DNA of 64,000 bases from Planctomycetota bacterium (GTDB lineage: Bacteria; Planctomycetota; Planctomycetia; Pirellulales; Lacipirellulaceae): the NCBI GenBank assembly GCA_013152205.1, contig JAADGV010000121.1, positions 1 to 64,000 of the forward strand. Direction: 5' to 3'. Below are positions 8,724 to 17,597 of the stretch, piece after piece. The translations under genes and the position numbers were made by a program. The notes beneath the pieces were generated by a model, which was not told the DNA's origin, made no database searches, and worked only from the letters and a program-made list of their open reading frames with translations. Each line of letters begins with the position of its first letter. The stretch's first letter is position 1.

Positions 8724-10235
8724 TTGGAACTCACCGTGGACGAGCCCGCCCAATCGCAGCCAAACGACTCCGCAGCAGCCGAGAAAATCGCAATGCCCGA
8801 AGGTCAAAGCGGATACTCCGAAATTGATGCGACCGTCCTGACGTCCTCCTCGGCACTTCCGACTTCGGATTTTCCTGCGGGGATGACGCCACGCGAACTG
8901 GCCCATGCTTTGCATGGCGAAATGTTGGACCAATTTGAGCTTCAACAGTTTGTCGGTGGCGGAGGGATGGGCGTCGTGTTTAAGGCCCTAGACACGACGC
9001 TCGATCGAGTGGTCGCGGTGAAGGTCGTTGCTTCGCCCTCGGTCAGTAGCGAAGACCTCCAACGCCGTTTTTTAGTCGAAGCACAATCGGCGGCCCGTTT
9101 AGATCACCCGAATATCGCAAGAGTTTACGACAGCGGGCGCAGTCGGGGGCTACCGTACATTGTTTTTGAATACATCGAAGGCGCAAATATTCGTGACCTA
9201 GTCGTCAATCATGGCCAGCTTCCGTTGGGCGATGCACTGAGTTACACCTACCAAATTGCGCATGCGCTGGCTCATGCGTGGCAGCGTGATGTCGTTCATC
9301 GAGATATCAAACCTTCAAACATTTTGGTTGACCAAAAGGGACAGGCCAAACTGGTCGATATGGGCTTGGCCCGCCTCTATCAAGTTGGCCAGCAGGCTGA
9401 CGACCTTACAAGTACTGGGGTAACCCTAGGGACCTTCGACTATATTTCTCCGGAGCAAGCCCGCGATCCCCGACTGGCCGACGCGAGAAGCGATATCTAT
9501 TCACTCGGTTGCACCCTGTTTTACATGCTGGTGGGCCACCCTCCGTTTTCCGAAGGCACAGCAGCCCAAAAGCTTCTGAAGCATCAAGAAGATCAGCCTC
9601 CCGAGTTGCTGACGCTACGAGACGACCTCCCTGAGACAATTGCTGGTCTCGTCCAACATATGCTTGCCAAGCGTCCTGAAGATCGACCGCAATCGCCCAC
9701 CGAGTTGGTCTCTGAATTAGCCATCTTTATGCGTGAGCTTGGATTGCCACTCCCTCATGCACTGGCCCCACTGCCGTCGGCTGTCCCGCTTCAAGTTGCC
9801 CCCAGTTGGCAACGGCACGTTCCCTGGGCAATTCCCGTCGCAGCGTTGCTCGCTGTCAGCGTTTGGATGAATTCAGCGGTCGAGAGTTCGAACGTGCAAA
9901 ATAATTTCCCTGCACTAAAGATAACAAGCAAAACGCCTGCCGAGCCAAAATCGACTAAGCTAAAACCAGTTGTCGTTACGAAAAAGTCAGTACGTATAGA
10001 CGAGGTAACTCCGCCAGGTGATTTCACGGGTGACAAGATAAATTCAAATACAACCGGCGTCTCGATACAAGAAAGTATATCGGTTGATGTCGACCTCGCA
10101 CCTAGCGACGAAGCTTCAGAGCCTGGCGAGCCCTTGAAGTCGTCGGATGAGTTGATGTCGATTGATTCTGAAAATCCAACCCCACCCAAACCGTTTATCC
10201 CGCTGGGCGAAACCGACGGTTTCGAGCCCCTATAA
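8724..10235 (+). CDS. Membrane-anchored Hanks-type Ser/Thr protein kinase
   Basis: Eukaryotic-like Ser/Thr kinase of about 503 residues. The kinase domain spans about 70-335: glycine loop GGGGMG (78-83), VAVK with Lys100, HRDIKPSN with catalytic Asp194, DMG (212-214) in place of DFG, and GTFDYISPEQ with SDIYSLG. One transmembrane helix follows at about 365-385 (WAIPVAALLAVSVWM), and ~115 polar, Ser/Thr/Pro-rich residues lie outside the membrane. No recognisable sensor domain is present, so the outer part is short for this family. The start at 8724 is TTG with no ribosome site; ATG at 8793 is an alternative and removes only disordered sequence. Confidence 0.92.
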   Translation: MELTVDEPAQSQPNDSAAAEKIAMPEGQSGYSEIDATVLTSSSALPTSDFPAGMTPRELAHALHGEMLDQFELQQFVGGGGMGVVFKALDTTLDRVVAVKVVASPSVSSEDLQRRFLVEAQSAARLDHPNIARVYDSGRSRGLPYIVFEYIEGANIRDLVVNHGQLPLGDALSYTYQIAHALAHAWQRDVVHRDIKPSNILVDQKGQAKLVDMGLARLYQVGQQADDLTSTGVTLGTFDYISPEQARDPRLADARSDIYSLGCTLFYMLVGHPPFSEGTAAQKLLKHQEDQPPELLTLRDDLPETIAGLVQHMLAKRPEDRPQSPTELVSELAIFMRELGLPLPHALAPLPSAVPLQVAPSWQRHVPWAIPVAALLAVSVWMNSAVESSNVQNNFPALKITSKTPAEPKSTKLKPVVVTKKSVRIDEVTPPGDFTGDKINSNTTGVSIQESISVDVDLAPSDEASEPGEPLKSSDELMSIDSENPTPPKPFIPLGETDGFEPL

Positions 10236-10300
10236 TAGCCGCAGGCGGAAGCCGCGGTTTTTTCAGAGCCAGCCGAAGTTTCCGCCAGCAACTCTTAGCA
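10236..10300. repeat. Degenerate copy of the TAGCCGC palindrome core
   Basis: TAGCCGCAGGCGGAAGCCGC starts directly after the kinase stop codon; the right arm is decayed (GAAGTTTCCGCC) and the outer GATTGCAAAGTC ends are missing. A worn remnant of the palindrome family. Confidence 0.6.
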
Positions 10301-10399
10301 TTTCTTGACACGGTAAATCCCCCATGTTCTACTTGAAAGTCGTGTTTTCACGGGTTGTTTTCTTTGCTTCGTCGAATCAGAGCTAGAGGAGTTTTATAG

Positions 10400-10840
10400 A
10401 TGCGAAAAATTGTTCTCATGTTGTTTGTCGGTTTGATTGCAACTTCTGGTCTCGCCCGCCCAGCGGTTGCGATCATGTCATTTCACAAAGAATTCATCAA
10501 ACTTTACCTTGGCGAAGACTCCGATCCAGATTCAGATTTGGCAAAGCTGGTGAAAGAAAAGAAGCTAAAATGTTTGGTATGCCACCAAGGGAAGAAAAAG
10601 AAGCACCACAATCCCTACGGCGAGCATTTCGAGGCATTGCTTGATAAGAAGAAAGACAAGAAGGATCTTGAAAAAATTGTCGCCGCTCTCAAAAAAGTTG
10701 GAGCGATGCACAGCGACCCGGACGACGAAAACAGCCCAACCTACGATGAGCTTATCAAAGCCGGCAAACTGCCCGGTGGTTCTTTAGAGGATCTGAAAAA
10801 AGAGCCGCCAAAAAGCGAAGAAGCTAAGAAAAGCAAGTAG
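10400..10840 (+). CDS. Small secreted protein with one CxxCH haem motif
   Basis: 146 residues. A signal peptide (MRKIVLMLFVGLIATSGLA) leads to a highly charged mature protein. One c-type haem attachment motif, CLVCH (Cys58, Cys61, His62), is followed by a Lys/His-rich KKKKHHNPYG segment; His and Met residues further on (KVGAMHS) could give the second haem ligand. The Lys/Glu-rich C-terminus lacks other domains. It is probably a periplasmic monohaem cytochrome c-like protein, but no electron-transfer partner is obvious unless the convergent multi-TM gene is one. GAGGAG precedes the ATG at good spacing, and a strong terminator follows. Confidence 0.8.
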   Translation: MRKIVLMLFVGLIATSGLARPAVAIMSFHKEFIKLYLGEDSDPDSDLAKLVKEKKLKCLVCHQGKKKKHHNPYGEHFEALLDKKKDKKDLEKIVAALKKVGAMHSDPDDENSPTYDELIKAGKLPGGSLEDLKKEPPKSEEAKKSK

Positions 10841-10879
10841 GCCGACATCGGCAAACATCCGTTTTGTCAAACAAAATTG

Positions 10880-11866
10880 CTAATGCAATTCCAGCAGCCG
10901 TGGAGGCCTCGTCTCCACGGCTGCTTTTGTTTGCTGGCCAGTGATGCTTTTTGTTTCGGCTTCGCGGGTCGCTCGTAAGGTTGCCGTCATTAGCAACACC
11001 AAGGCAATCATCAGCAGGCTAACGCGGCGAAGTGTCGTGGGGCGAACGTCGCCCAAAGCAATTCCCGCCAAGTGCTGTAGAAAAACAAAGGTCATCAGCA
11101 TACCGCCCACAAGCAACAGGCTTGCAGTCAATTCACCCCCCATCAGCGAATTGCGCGATTGGCTGGGCAAAGCAGAAAGTATCCAAATTCCCACCGGAAG
11201 CTGCAGGGCACTCGAGACCAAAGCAACAACGGCGGCGATCCGAACGATCCGTTTTCCTTCTTCTTGTTCGTCTTTTCCTTGTTGCCTCGTGTAGACCACA
11301 AATAGTGCGAGGGCTGCGACCGCCAACGAAGCGAGCGTAAAATGGGCTGAGAGCGAAAGAACTTCGCTATCAACCATCAGACTACGAAAAGCAGGTCGAT
11401 CGATAACTTCGAGGGTGGTCCAATTGGGATTCGCAGCAAGTTTCCCAAAGATGGCCATCATGGGCGGGAAGTGGTACAGCAAGTTTGTGGAGGCAAGAAT
11501 CGGGAAAATCGCATGGAGGATAGGATGAGCACGAAGCTTCTTCCAGCACATGACATAGGCCAGCAGACAAGCAAAAGTAAACACCAGTTCCAGTCCGGCG
11601 TTCCAATACGCTCGGGCCGGAAAGCGGCCGACGGCCTCGGCGAGTCCAGGCGAGGGTGGTACAAGCCATAGGAGGCAACCAGTAACCATCCCCAACACAA
11701 ATGCCCCCAACGAGAGCCAAGCAAGCGATTTACTCAGCTCAATCCGCAGTTCCATCGCGGGGTTGCGCAGTCCTCGGAGCCAGATACAAAAGAGCGGGCC
11801 GGCGCTGGCGATATTCATAGCCAACAGGTGAACGGTCATAACCGCGACGATCAACAACTGTAGCAA
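10880..11866 (-). CDS. Multi-spanning membrane protein of unknown function
   Basis: 328 residues with about eight predicted transmembrane helices (VAVMTVHLLAMNIASAG, LSLGAFVLGMVTGCLLW, GLELVFTFACLLAYVMCW, LASLAVAALALFVVY, VVALVSSALQLPVGIWIL, LLLVGGMLMTFVFLQHLAG, LLMIALVLLMTATL). Histidines recur in or near helices (VHLLAM, HPILHAIFP, YHFPPMM, SAHFTL, LQHLAG), a pattern compatible with haem b or metal binding, but I recognise no named family. It converges with the CxxCH gene; the two stop codons are about 40 bases apart. Its last codons overlap the neighbour's terminator hairpin. Confidence 0.75.
   Translation of the reverse strand: MLQLLIVAVMTVHLLAMNIASAGPLFCIWLRGLRNPAMELRIELSKSLAWLSLGAFVLGMVTGCLLWLVPPSPGLAEAVGRFPARAYWNAGLELVFTFACLLAYVMCWKKLRAHPILHAIFPILASTNLLYHFPPMMAIFGKLAANPNWTTLEVIDRPAFRSLMVDSEVLSLSAHFTLASLAVAALALFVVYTRQQGKDEQEEGKRIVRIAAVVALVSSALQLPVGIWILSALPSQSRNSLMGGELTASLLLVGGMLMTFVFLQHLAGIALGDVRPTTLRRVSLLMIALVLLMTATLRATREAETKSITGQQTKAAVETRPPRLLELH
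10893..10930 (+). terminator. Rho-independent terminator of the CxxCH gene, inside the opposite CDS
   Basis: AGCAGCCGTGGAG (10893-10905) and CTCCACGGCTGCT (10913-10925) form a 13-bp perfect hairpin followed by TTTGTTT. Polarity fits the plus-strand gene ending at 10840. The hairpin is also coding sequence for the last ~15 residues of the convergent membrane protein. Confidence 0.8.
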
Positions 11867-11940
11867 GATTCTTCTCCTGACGTGATTGCTTACCGGATTG
11901 ACGTACCCAACAACTGGGGCTACTATTTCCCCTATTGGAA

Positions 11941-12016
<76 letters not shown>

Positions 12017-12309
12017 CGACACGTTGCGTAAGCACTAGGCGTGTTGCTTTTCTGGGAATTTTATCCCAAAGCGGGCCATTTTCAGGCTTGCTCTTGAATG
12101 TAACTGATCTCAGCCTGGGGCCAACCCGCAGCCATCGAATTCAGCTGATCCCGTCAACGCAAGAAAATCCCTTCGTGTCCTCCGCGCCACGCCGTGGTAA
12201 AATCCCTTACTTGCTTTTCAGTACGGTTACGATTCGGGGATTGTTTCTTGGAGGTCGTCCACCCGCGAGCTGAAGTGAGTACACCCTAGATAATGCTGAG
12301 GTATTACAA

Positions 12310-13269
12310 ATGACAAATTTTCAAAACACTAGCATATGGTTCCTCGTGGTCGCCTTGTTTGTCCACGGTTCGGCGATCTCTGTAAACGCAGAGCCTCCCG
12401 GATTTCTCAAGTCGGCCGAGCGGATTGTTTTCTTAGGAGACTCGATCACATATGCTGGACACTACGTCAGCCAATTAGAAACACAGTTTCGCCTACGCCG
12501 TTCTGGCAGATCACCCGAGATGATTAATCTCGGGTTACCGAGCGAGACGTGTAGCGGACTCTCTGAACCAGACCATCCATACCCGCGACCCAACATCCAC
12601 GAGAGGCTGCAACGCGCGTTAGACAAAACAAAGCCCGATGTTGTCGTTGCTTGCTACGGAATGAACGACGGAATCTACTATCCGTTTAGCAAGCAGCGTT
12701 TTGCTACGTATCAGGATGGCATAAATCGATTGATCAAAACAGTTCGAGCTTCCGACGCTAGGATTATTTTGTTGACCCCACCTGCTTTCGACCCACTTCC
12801 TCAGCTTAAGCAAGGCAAACTGCAACCCGTAGATGCCGAGAAGTACGCTTGGTTTTCTATTTACGAGGGATACGACGAGGTGATGGAGCGATACGCAAAA
12901 TGGATCATGCAACAAGCCAATCAAGTCGATATGGTCATCGATCTGCATACTCCCATGAACGCTTACCTCAAGAAGCGGCGAACAGCAGACCCCGACTTCA
13001 CGTTTTCACCCGATGGCATCCATGCCAACGAAGAAGGACATCAGGTGATATCAGCCGCGATTCTTAGCGCCTGGGGAATGGGTGAGCCGCATCAACCACC
13101 CCCGACTATGCTCGCTTTGGTCGAAAATCGGCAACGGCTGCTCCGCGACGCTTGGCTGAGCCACGTGCGTCATCTTCGCCCCGATGTTCAAGCAGGGCTA
13201 CCGCTTGAAGAAGCAAAACGCAAGGCAAAAGAAATCGAGTCATCGATTTCAGAGCAGCTTTTCAATTGA
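12310..13269 (+). CDS. Secreted SGNH/GDSL-type hydrolase
   Basis: 319 residues with an N-terminal signal peptide (IWFLVVALFVHGSAISVNA). Block I is VFLGDSITYAG with the nucleophilic serine, block III is ACYGMNDG with the oxyanion Asn, and block V is SPDGIHANEEGH with the Asp-x-x-His pair. These define an SGNH esterase or lipase fold, in planctomycetes often linked to deacetylation of polysaccharides; the substrate cannot be read from sequence. The gene is alone, 296 bases after tRNA-Val, with no other gene between. A large palindromic element begins 13 bases after its stop. Confidence 0.88.
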   Translation: MTNFQNTSIWFLVVALFVHGSAISVNAEPPGFLKSAERIVFLGDSITYAGHYVSQLETQFRLRRSGRSPEMINLGLPSETCSGLSEPDHPYPRPNIHERLQRALDKTKPDVVVACYGMNDGIYYPFSKQRFATYQDGINRLIKTVRASDARIILLTPPAFDPLPQLKQGKLQPVDAEKYAWFSIYEGYDEVMERYAKWIMQQANQVDMVIDLHTPMNAYLKKRRTADPDFTFSPDGIHANEEGHQVISAAILSAWGMGEPHQPPPTMLALVENRQRLLRDAWLSHVRHLRPDVQAGLPLEEAKRKAKEIESSISEQLFN

Positions 13270-13282
13270 TGCGCACGGCAGC

Positions 13283-13572
13283 CACGATATTCTAGGACGA
13301 TTGCAAAGTCACAATAGCACGAAATCTATCGCAAAAAATTGAACCACAGAGGACGCGGAGGGACACAGAGAAAAGCTATTTTCCTGCCCCCCCCTCTGCA
13401 TACAAACCCGTAAAAGCTTGCTTTCTTAACACACTTTTTTTGCTATCCGAGCGGTAGCTCGCATAGGTTGCGGCCCTTGCCGCTCTGTGCTACTCCGTGT
13501 CCTCCGTGGTGATTCTTTTTCCTAATTTTTGATCTATCGCACCGACTTTGCAATCGTCCTGCACGATATTCT
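13283..13572. repeat. MITE-like palindrome with ACCACAGAGGAC core and 11-bp flanking repeat
   Basis: Ends are AGGACGATTGCAAAGTC (from 13294) and GACTTTGCAATCGTCCT (to about 13560), an almost perfect terminal inverted repeat. Inside, CGAAATCTATCGCAAAAAATT and its inverse are followed by ACCACAGAGGACGCGGAGG and its inverse. CACGATATTCT occurs at both borders (13283-13293 and 13562-13572). The ends are those of the TAGCCGC family while the core is different, so this is the best exemplar of core exchange. Confidence 0.85.
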
Positions 13573-13597
13573 TCGTGTAGCTATGGCACCCAGTAAA

Positions 13598-13714
13598 GTA
13601 GGGTGCGTGGTCGTAGAAAAAACGGTGCGTTCGACCTCAGCTTCAATGTCGCCATAGTGTGTACGCATTACTCCCCTGTAACGCACCAGATTTGGCGACG
13701 AACACGCACCCTAC
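13598..13714. repeat. GTAGGGTGCG palindrome, copy 1
   Basis: GTAGGGTGCGTGGTCG at the left and CGAACACGCACCCTAC at the right are inverted, with interior arms GGTGCGTTCGACCT and GTAACGCACC. The same element occurs at 37487-37603. Confidence 0.8.
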
Positions 13715-13887
13715 AAGAAAGAAACGTGTCAAGGGTACTTTGTTGGCCACACGGCCCGCAAGATTTTTCGACAGGATTTACAAGTGCAAACAAGATCGTG
13801 GTTTATTCGATCATCTCGTCCATCCAGTAAATCCGTCAAAAAAAACTCTACCGTCTCCGCATCTCTGCGAGAAAGTCCCCCCGACCA

Positions 13888-14290
13888 ACATTTTACAGTT
13901 GAAATTGGGCCACCACTTCTGGGACAATGGCGATCAGCTTTTAGCCGTTAGCGATCAGATTTTTCGTCATTCGTCATTCAGATTTCGTCATTCACCGCGC
14001 CCAAATGGACAAAACTATCCCCTTCCGCACTACAAATTCCGCATTCCGCACTCAATTCTGTCCACCTCAATGGGGCCCCCAGCAATTCGTGCCAAAACTA
14101 ACCCATCAAACACGGTAATTACAGTGCCAACAAGCAGAATATTGTCAGAAAATGACAATCACAAGACAAAAAAGAGTCTGCCAGTTGCTTTGCCGAGCAA
14201 CCAGAAATTAGAAAAGGGGTTAGGGCCTAGGAACTGGGCCGTTTCACCCTCTAGCCCCAGATCCTCTCAGGTTCAACCGATTTTCTACAG
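13888..14290. repeat. Dispersed intergenic repeat, copy A
   Basis: About 230 bases (13888-14116) match, in reverse orientation, the blocks at about 35041-35310 and 47330-47500: shared segments include CCACTTCTGGGA, TTTTAGCCGTTAGCGAT, CGTCATTCGTCATTCAG and CCAAATGGACAAAAC. Further right, 14213-14282 is a relative of the interior of the palindrome at 38699-38849. The whole of 13715-14312 carries no supportable gene; an open frame across it is made of repeat sequence. Confidence 0.75.
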
Positions 14291-14312
14291 CGCAAGGGAA
14301 TTAGAACACGCC

Positions 14313-14900
14313 CTAAACGTCCATTTTCGAAACGACTTTGTCGATTAGCTTGTACTCGACCGCTTCCTCGGCAGACATGAACTTATCGCGATCGGTGTCC
14401 TGCTCGATCTGTTCCAAAGATTGGCCCGTATGCTCTAGCAAAATCTGATTCAGCTTGTCTTTGGTTTTCTTGTACTCGTTGGCATGGATCATGATGTCTT
14501 CTGCCGTGCCTTGCATGCCGGCCGAAGGTTGGTGAATCATGATTCGCGAGTTCGGCAAAGCATGACGCTTGCCTGCCGCTCCTGCTGCTAGCAGCAGAGC
14601 ACCCATCGAAGCCGCCTGACCGAGGCAGTAAGTGGCCACGTCGCAGGTAACAAACTGCATGGTGTCGTAAATCGCCATCCCTGCGGTGACACTTCCACCG
14701 GGCGAATTGACATAGAAGTGAATGTCCGCCTTTGGATCGTCCGACTGGAGGAACAAAAACTGGGCGACGACGCTGTTCGCCACATCGTCGTTCACTGCCG
14801 AACCCATCAAAACGATGCGGTCTTTAAGCAGTCGACTGTAAATATCCATGGCCCGCTCTTCGCGGCCAGACTTCTCGATGACGTAAGGAATCAGCGTCAT
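14313..14900 (-). CDS. clpP: ATP-dependent Clp protease proteolytic subunit, ClpP1
   Basis: Serine protease subunit that forms heptameric rings and degrades proteins delivered by ClpX or ClpA/C. 195 residues, normal for the family. The triad is visible: Ser98 in GQAASMGA, His123 in MIHQPSAG and Asp172 in TDRDKF. The substrate-binding [12 protein letters not shown] loop is present. It is the third gene of tig-clpP2-clpP1, 89 bases after clpP2, so the two isoforms are probably co-expressed and may form a mixed complex. No clpX is seen directly downstream, where an intergenic repeat region begins. Confidence 0.97.
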   Translation of the reverse strand: MTLIPYVIEKSGREERAMDIYSRLLKDRIVLMGSAVNDDVANSVVAQFLFLQSDDPKADIHFYVNSPGGSVTAGMAIYDTMQFVTCDVATYCLGQAASMGALLLAAGAAGKRHALPNSRIMIHQPSAGMQGTAEDIMIHANEYKKTKDKLNQILLEHTGQSLEQIEQDTDRDKFMSAEEAVEYKLIDKVVSKMDV

Positions 14901-14989
14901 GGCTGGGCAATCCGTTAAAAGTAAGAGGGGTAGTTCCTTGTTCGCTCATAGCCCCAACAGTCGCCTGCGAAGCAAAGCGGAAAATTATT

Positions 14990-15637
14990 TTATTCGTCGT
15001 CTTCGTCTTTGTCGCCGTTGGGCGGAGAGGAAAGAATATCATCGACCACGCCGTACTCTTTGGCCTCAACCGCGGTCATGTAGTAGTCGCGATCGCAAGC
15101 AGCGGCTATCTCTTCCATCGTTTTCTTGGTGTGGCCTGCCAGGATTTCGTTGAGCGTCTCGCGAGTACGAAGTATCTCGTTCGCTTGAATTTCAATATCC
15201 GAAACCTGCCCGCCAACGCCACCGTGTGGCTGATGGATCATTACCTTCGAGTGTTTCAGCGCAAAACGCTTACCCTCAGCACCACCGGCTAGCAGCACGG
15301 CGCCTCCGCTAGCGGCTAAGCCTACGCAGTAAGTGTTGACCGGCGGCGTAATCATCTGCATCGTGTCGTAGATCGCCAACGTCGAGGTGACGCTGCCACC
15401 AGGCGAGTTGATGTAGAAATGAATATCCTTGCGGCGATTTTCGCTCTGCAAATACAACAGCTTCATCACCAATTCGTTGGCATTGCCATCGTAAATCTCG
15501 CCCTGCAAGAAAATCACCCGATTTTCCAGCAGCAGATCGCCAAGGGTCATCTGGCGCTGACGCTGATAATCTCGCGAGGCGGCTGCCGACTGAGGATCAA
15601 AACCGGGCGGAAACTGGGGCGATGTGTAGTTGTTCAT
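14990..15637 (-). CDS. clpP: ATP-dependent Clp protease proteolytic subunit, ClpP2
   Basis: Second ClpP paralogue, 215 residues from the ATG at 15637 (AAGGAT lies just upstream; the frame is open further but the extra residues are not ClpP-like). The catalytic Ser110 sits in GLAASGGA, where ClpP1 and most family members have GQAASMGA; His135 (MIHQPHGG) and Asp184 (CDRDYYM) are present, so activity is likely. The N-terminus is ~20 residues longer than ClpP1 and the C-terminus is acidic (GDKDEDDE). The Leu and Gly substitutions near the nucleophile suggest a different specificity, as in dual-ClpP species. It lies between tig and clpP1. Confidence 0.95.
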   Translation of the reverse strand: MNNYTSPQFPPGFDPQSAAASRDYQRQRQMTLGDLLLENRVIFLQGEIYDGNANELVMKLLYLQSENRRKDIHFYINSPGGSVTSTLAIYDTMQMITPPVNTYCVGLAASGGAVLLAGGAEGKRFALKHSKVMIHQPHGGVGGQVSDIEIQANEILRTRETLNEILAGHTKKTMEEIAAACDRDYYMTAVEAKEYGVVDDILSSPPNGDKDEDDE

Positions 15638-15779
15638 GTCCAATCCTTTGTTGAGGCTCCTTTGATAATAGAGCCCCGTCGAGAAATCTCTCCGTAGGTC
15701 ATCCGCACAACCTTTGCGTAAGGCAGGCGATTCTTTTCTGTTGTGCAAGAAGTTTCTAAGCGACGCAAACACCTACGTA

Positions 15780-17291
15780 CTAAGAAACTTCAGCCTTGGC
15801 TGTTTCTGCATCGGTCTCCGCGACCTCCTCAACCGTGGCGTCAGGGATATTTGAACCGCTATCGCCTCCGGCTGCTAGATGGATTGCTTCGACATCCAGC
15901 GGCTCGGCCTCGAAAGGCTCATCCTTAAATTCTGCCTCATCCTGGACGAGCTCAAGCACCTTACGTTCCACGATCTGATTTTGCAGAACATCCATCATGC
16001 CACGCTTTTCGATTTGGGCTCGCACTCGGCGAGGCGATTCCCCACTCTGGGCGGCAATCAGGAAGATTTCTTGCTCGAAATCACCTTCCTCGGCTTCGAT
16101 GTCCGCTTCTTCAGCGACACGTTCCAGAATGAAGTGCTCTTTGAGGCTCTTCGCCGTCGAAGAGGCACTATTCTGCTGCAAAAGGTTCTCGCGGGCACGA
16201 ATCTCCGCTTCACTGAAACCAGCACGGCGAAGCTCCATCACCGATCGTTCCAACTCGCGAGCACTTTGACGCTTCAGCAAACCCGGCGGCAAATCCCAGT
16301 CTGCGGATTCCGTCAACATCGCGGTGATCTGCCCTCGAATTTGCTGCTGTTGTTCGTATTCCAACTGACGTTGGAGGTTTGCACGAATTGCTTCGCGAAG
16401 TTGCTCTTCCGACTCAAAATCACCCATTTCCTTGAGGAAATCGCCAGTCAACTCAGGCAGCTTCAGCTTCTTTACTTCGAGAACTTCAAACTCGATCTCG
16501 ACGGTTTTTCCGGCAGCCTCTTTGTTCGGGGCATCCTCGGTCAATTCGACCTTGCTACTACGCTTGTCACCAGCAGTGACCCCTTCCATCAGCTTGTCGA
16601 AACCTTCGAGTTGCCCGTCGGTGAAACTCAAGGTCGGACGGATTCGCGTGACTTGCTCTTCTTCGTGGGCAAGCTGCTCGCCATCCAGGGTGGTCACGAT
16701 GTTAACCGTCAGATAGTCGCCCTCGCCAGCAGGGCCTTCGTGGGGCACAAGCTGGCCAAACCGTGTGAGCATCTTCTCCAGGTGCTGATCGACGTCTTCG
16801 TCCGTGAAATCGCGGACTACCCGCTTCAGCTTGAGACCTTTCCACTGAGGCATCTCAAAATCAGGTCGAACCTCGATATCAAATTCGAAGGTCATCGGTC
16901 CCTCTTCGGGCACCTCGACAGACTCAAGATTTAGCTCAGGCTCGCTAATGGACGTAAATTTTTGCTCTTCGCTAATCTGACTCAAGCTATCCATCAATAG
17001 CGAGCCTTTGATCTGCTCGCCGATTTCCTTCTTGAATTGGTTCACCACCAGCTTGCGAGGAGCGCGACCAATGCGGAAGCCTGGCACGTTGGCCGAAGGC
17101 ATCATTTCGTTGTACGCATCATCCAGATAGCGGTCGATGTCTTCGCGAGAGACCGATACCGTTACGTGACGCTCACACGCACTCGGGCTTTCTACCGTAA
17201 CCTCCAGATTCAGGCGTTCTTCTTTAGCGCCAGATTCCTCGTCGGCGGAGGTGTCTGTTTTTACGTCATCATCTAATTCGTCGGCAGCCAT
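15780..17291 (-). CDS. tig: Trigger factor, ribosome-associated chaperone
   Basis: Chaperone that binds nascent chains at the ribosome exit tunnel and has peptidyl-prolyl isomerase activity. About 503 residues, ~70 above E. coli. The ribosome-binding signature is GFRIGRAPRKLV near 71-82; an FKBP-like domain follows (VPHEGPAGEGDYLTVN, EGFDKLMEGVTAGDKR), then the long helical C-terminal arm (RQLEYEQQQQIRGQI, LLKRQSARELERS). Extra acidic stretches lie before the ribosome-binding domain and at the C-terminus. The ATG at 17291 gives MAADELDD; earlier in-frame codons lack support. First gene of the tig-clpP2-clpP1 cluster, 142 bases before clpP2. Confidence 0.95.
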   Translation of the reverse strand: MAADELDDDVKTDTSADEESGAKEERLNLEVTVESPSACERHVTVSVSREDIDRYLDDAYNEMMPSANVPGFRIGRAPRKLVVNQFKKEIGEQIKGSLLMDSLSQISEEQKFTSISEPELNLESVEVPEEGPMTFEFDIEVRPDFEMPQWKGLKLKRVVRDFTDEDVDQHLEKMLTRFGQLVPHEGPAGEGDYLTVNIVTTLDGEQLAHEEEQVTRIRPTLSFTDGQLEGFDKLMEGVTAGDKRSSKVELTEDAPNKEAAGKTVEIEFEVLEVKKLKLPELTGDFLKEMGDFESEEQLREAIRANLQRQLEYEQQQQIRGQITAMLTESADWDLPPGLLKRQSARELERSVMELRRAGFSEAEIRARENLLQQNSASSTAKSLKEHFILERVAEEADIEAEEGDFEQEIFLIAAQSGESPRRVRAQIEKRGMMDVLQNQIVERKVLELVQDEAEFKDEPFEAEPLDVEAIHLAAGGDSGSNIPDATVEEVAETDAETAKAEVS

Positions 17292-17524
17292 GGGTTTGCA
17301 ACCTGTGTTGTTGGCTTGAGGTGAAGGCAAAGCCGATGGCATACCAACGGCAAGAAGCATCTACAACAGTCCCAAGTACGAGTCGGAGAACGGCGGGCAC
17401 CCTGCAGGTCCACTAGGGAACCCCGCCGGAATGCACAAAACTCTTCGTCGCCGTCTTTTCTCGCCGTGCAGATTCCTCGGCGGACCGCGGAAATGCCCCG
17501 GAGGGACTAAATCGAGCTTCTGAG

Positions 17525-17597
17525 AGCGGGTGATGGGAGTCGAACCCACGACAACAACGTTGGCAACGTTGTGCTCTACCAACTGAGCTACACCCGC
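17525..17597 (-). tRNA. tRNA-Gly (anticodon GCC)
   Basis: 73 nt. On the minus strand, acceptor GCGGGTG pairs with CACCCGC, the D arm is TAGCTCAGTTGGTAGAGC, the anticodon stem CAACG/CGTTG encloses TTGCCAA, and the T arm is GTGGGTTCGACTCCCAT. Discriminator T; CCA is not encoded. It lies 234 bases upstream of tig on the same strand. Confidence 0.97.

Noticed and set aside
13659-14348. 229-codon open frame upstream of the clpP1 end
   Set aside because: It is built from intergenic repeat sequence shared with 35 kb and 47 kb and runs into the 3' end of clpP1; composition is not protein-like.
15879-16934. 351-codon open frame opposite tig
   Set aside because: It lies wholly antisense to trigger factor, whose motifs are clear; open antisense frames of this length are common over biased codons. 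No domain or start signal.
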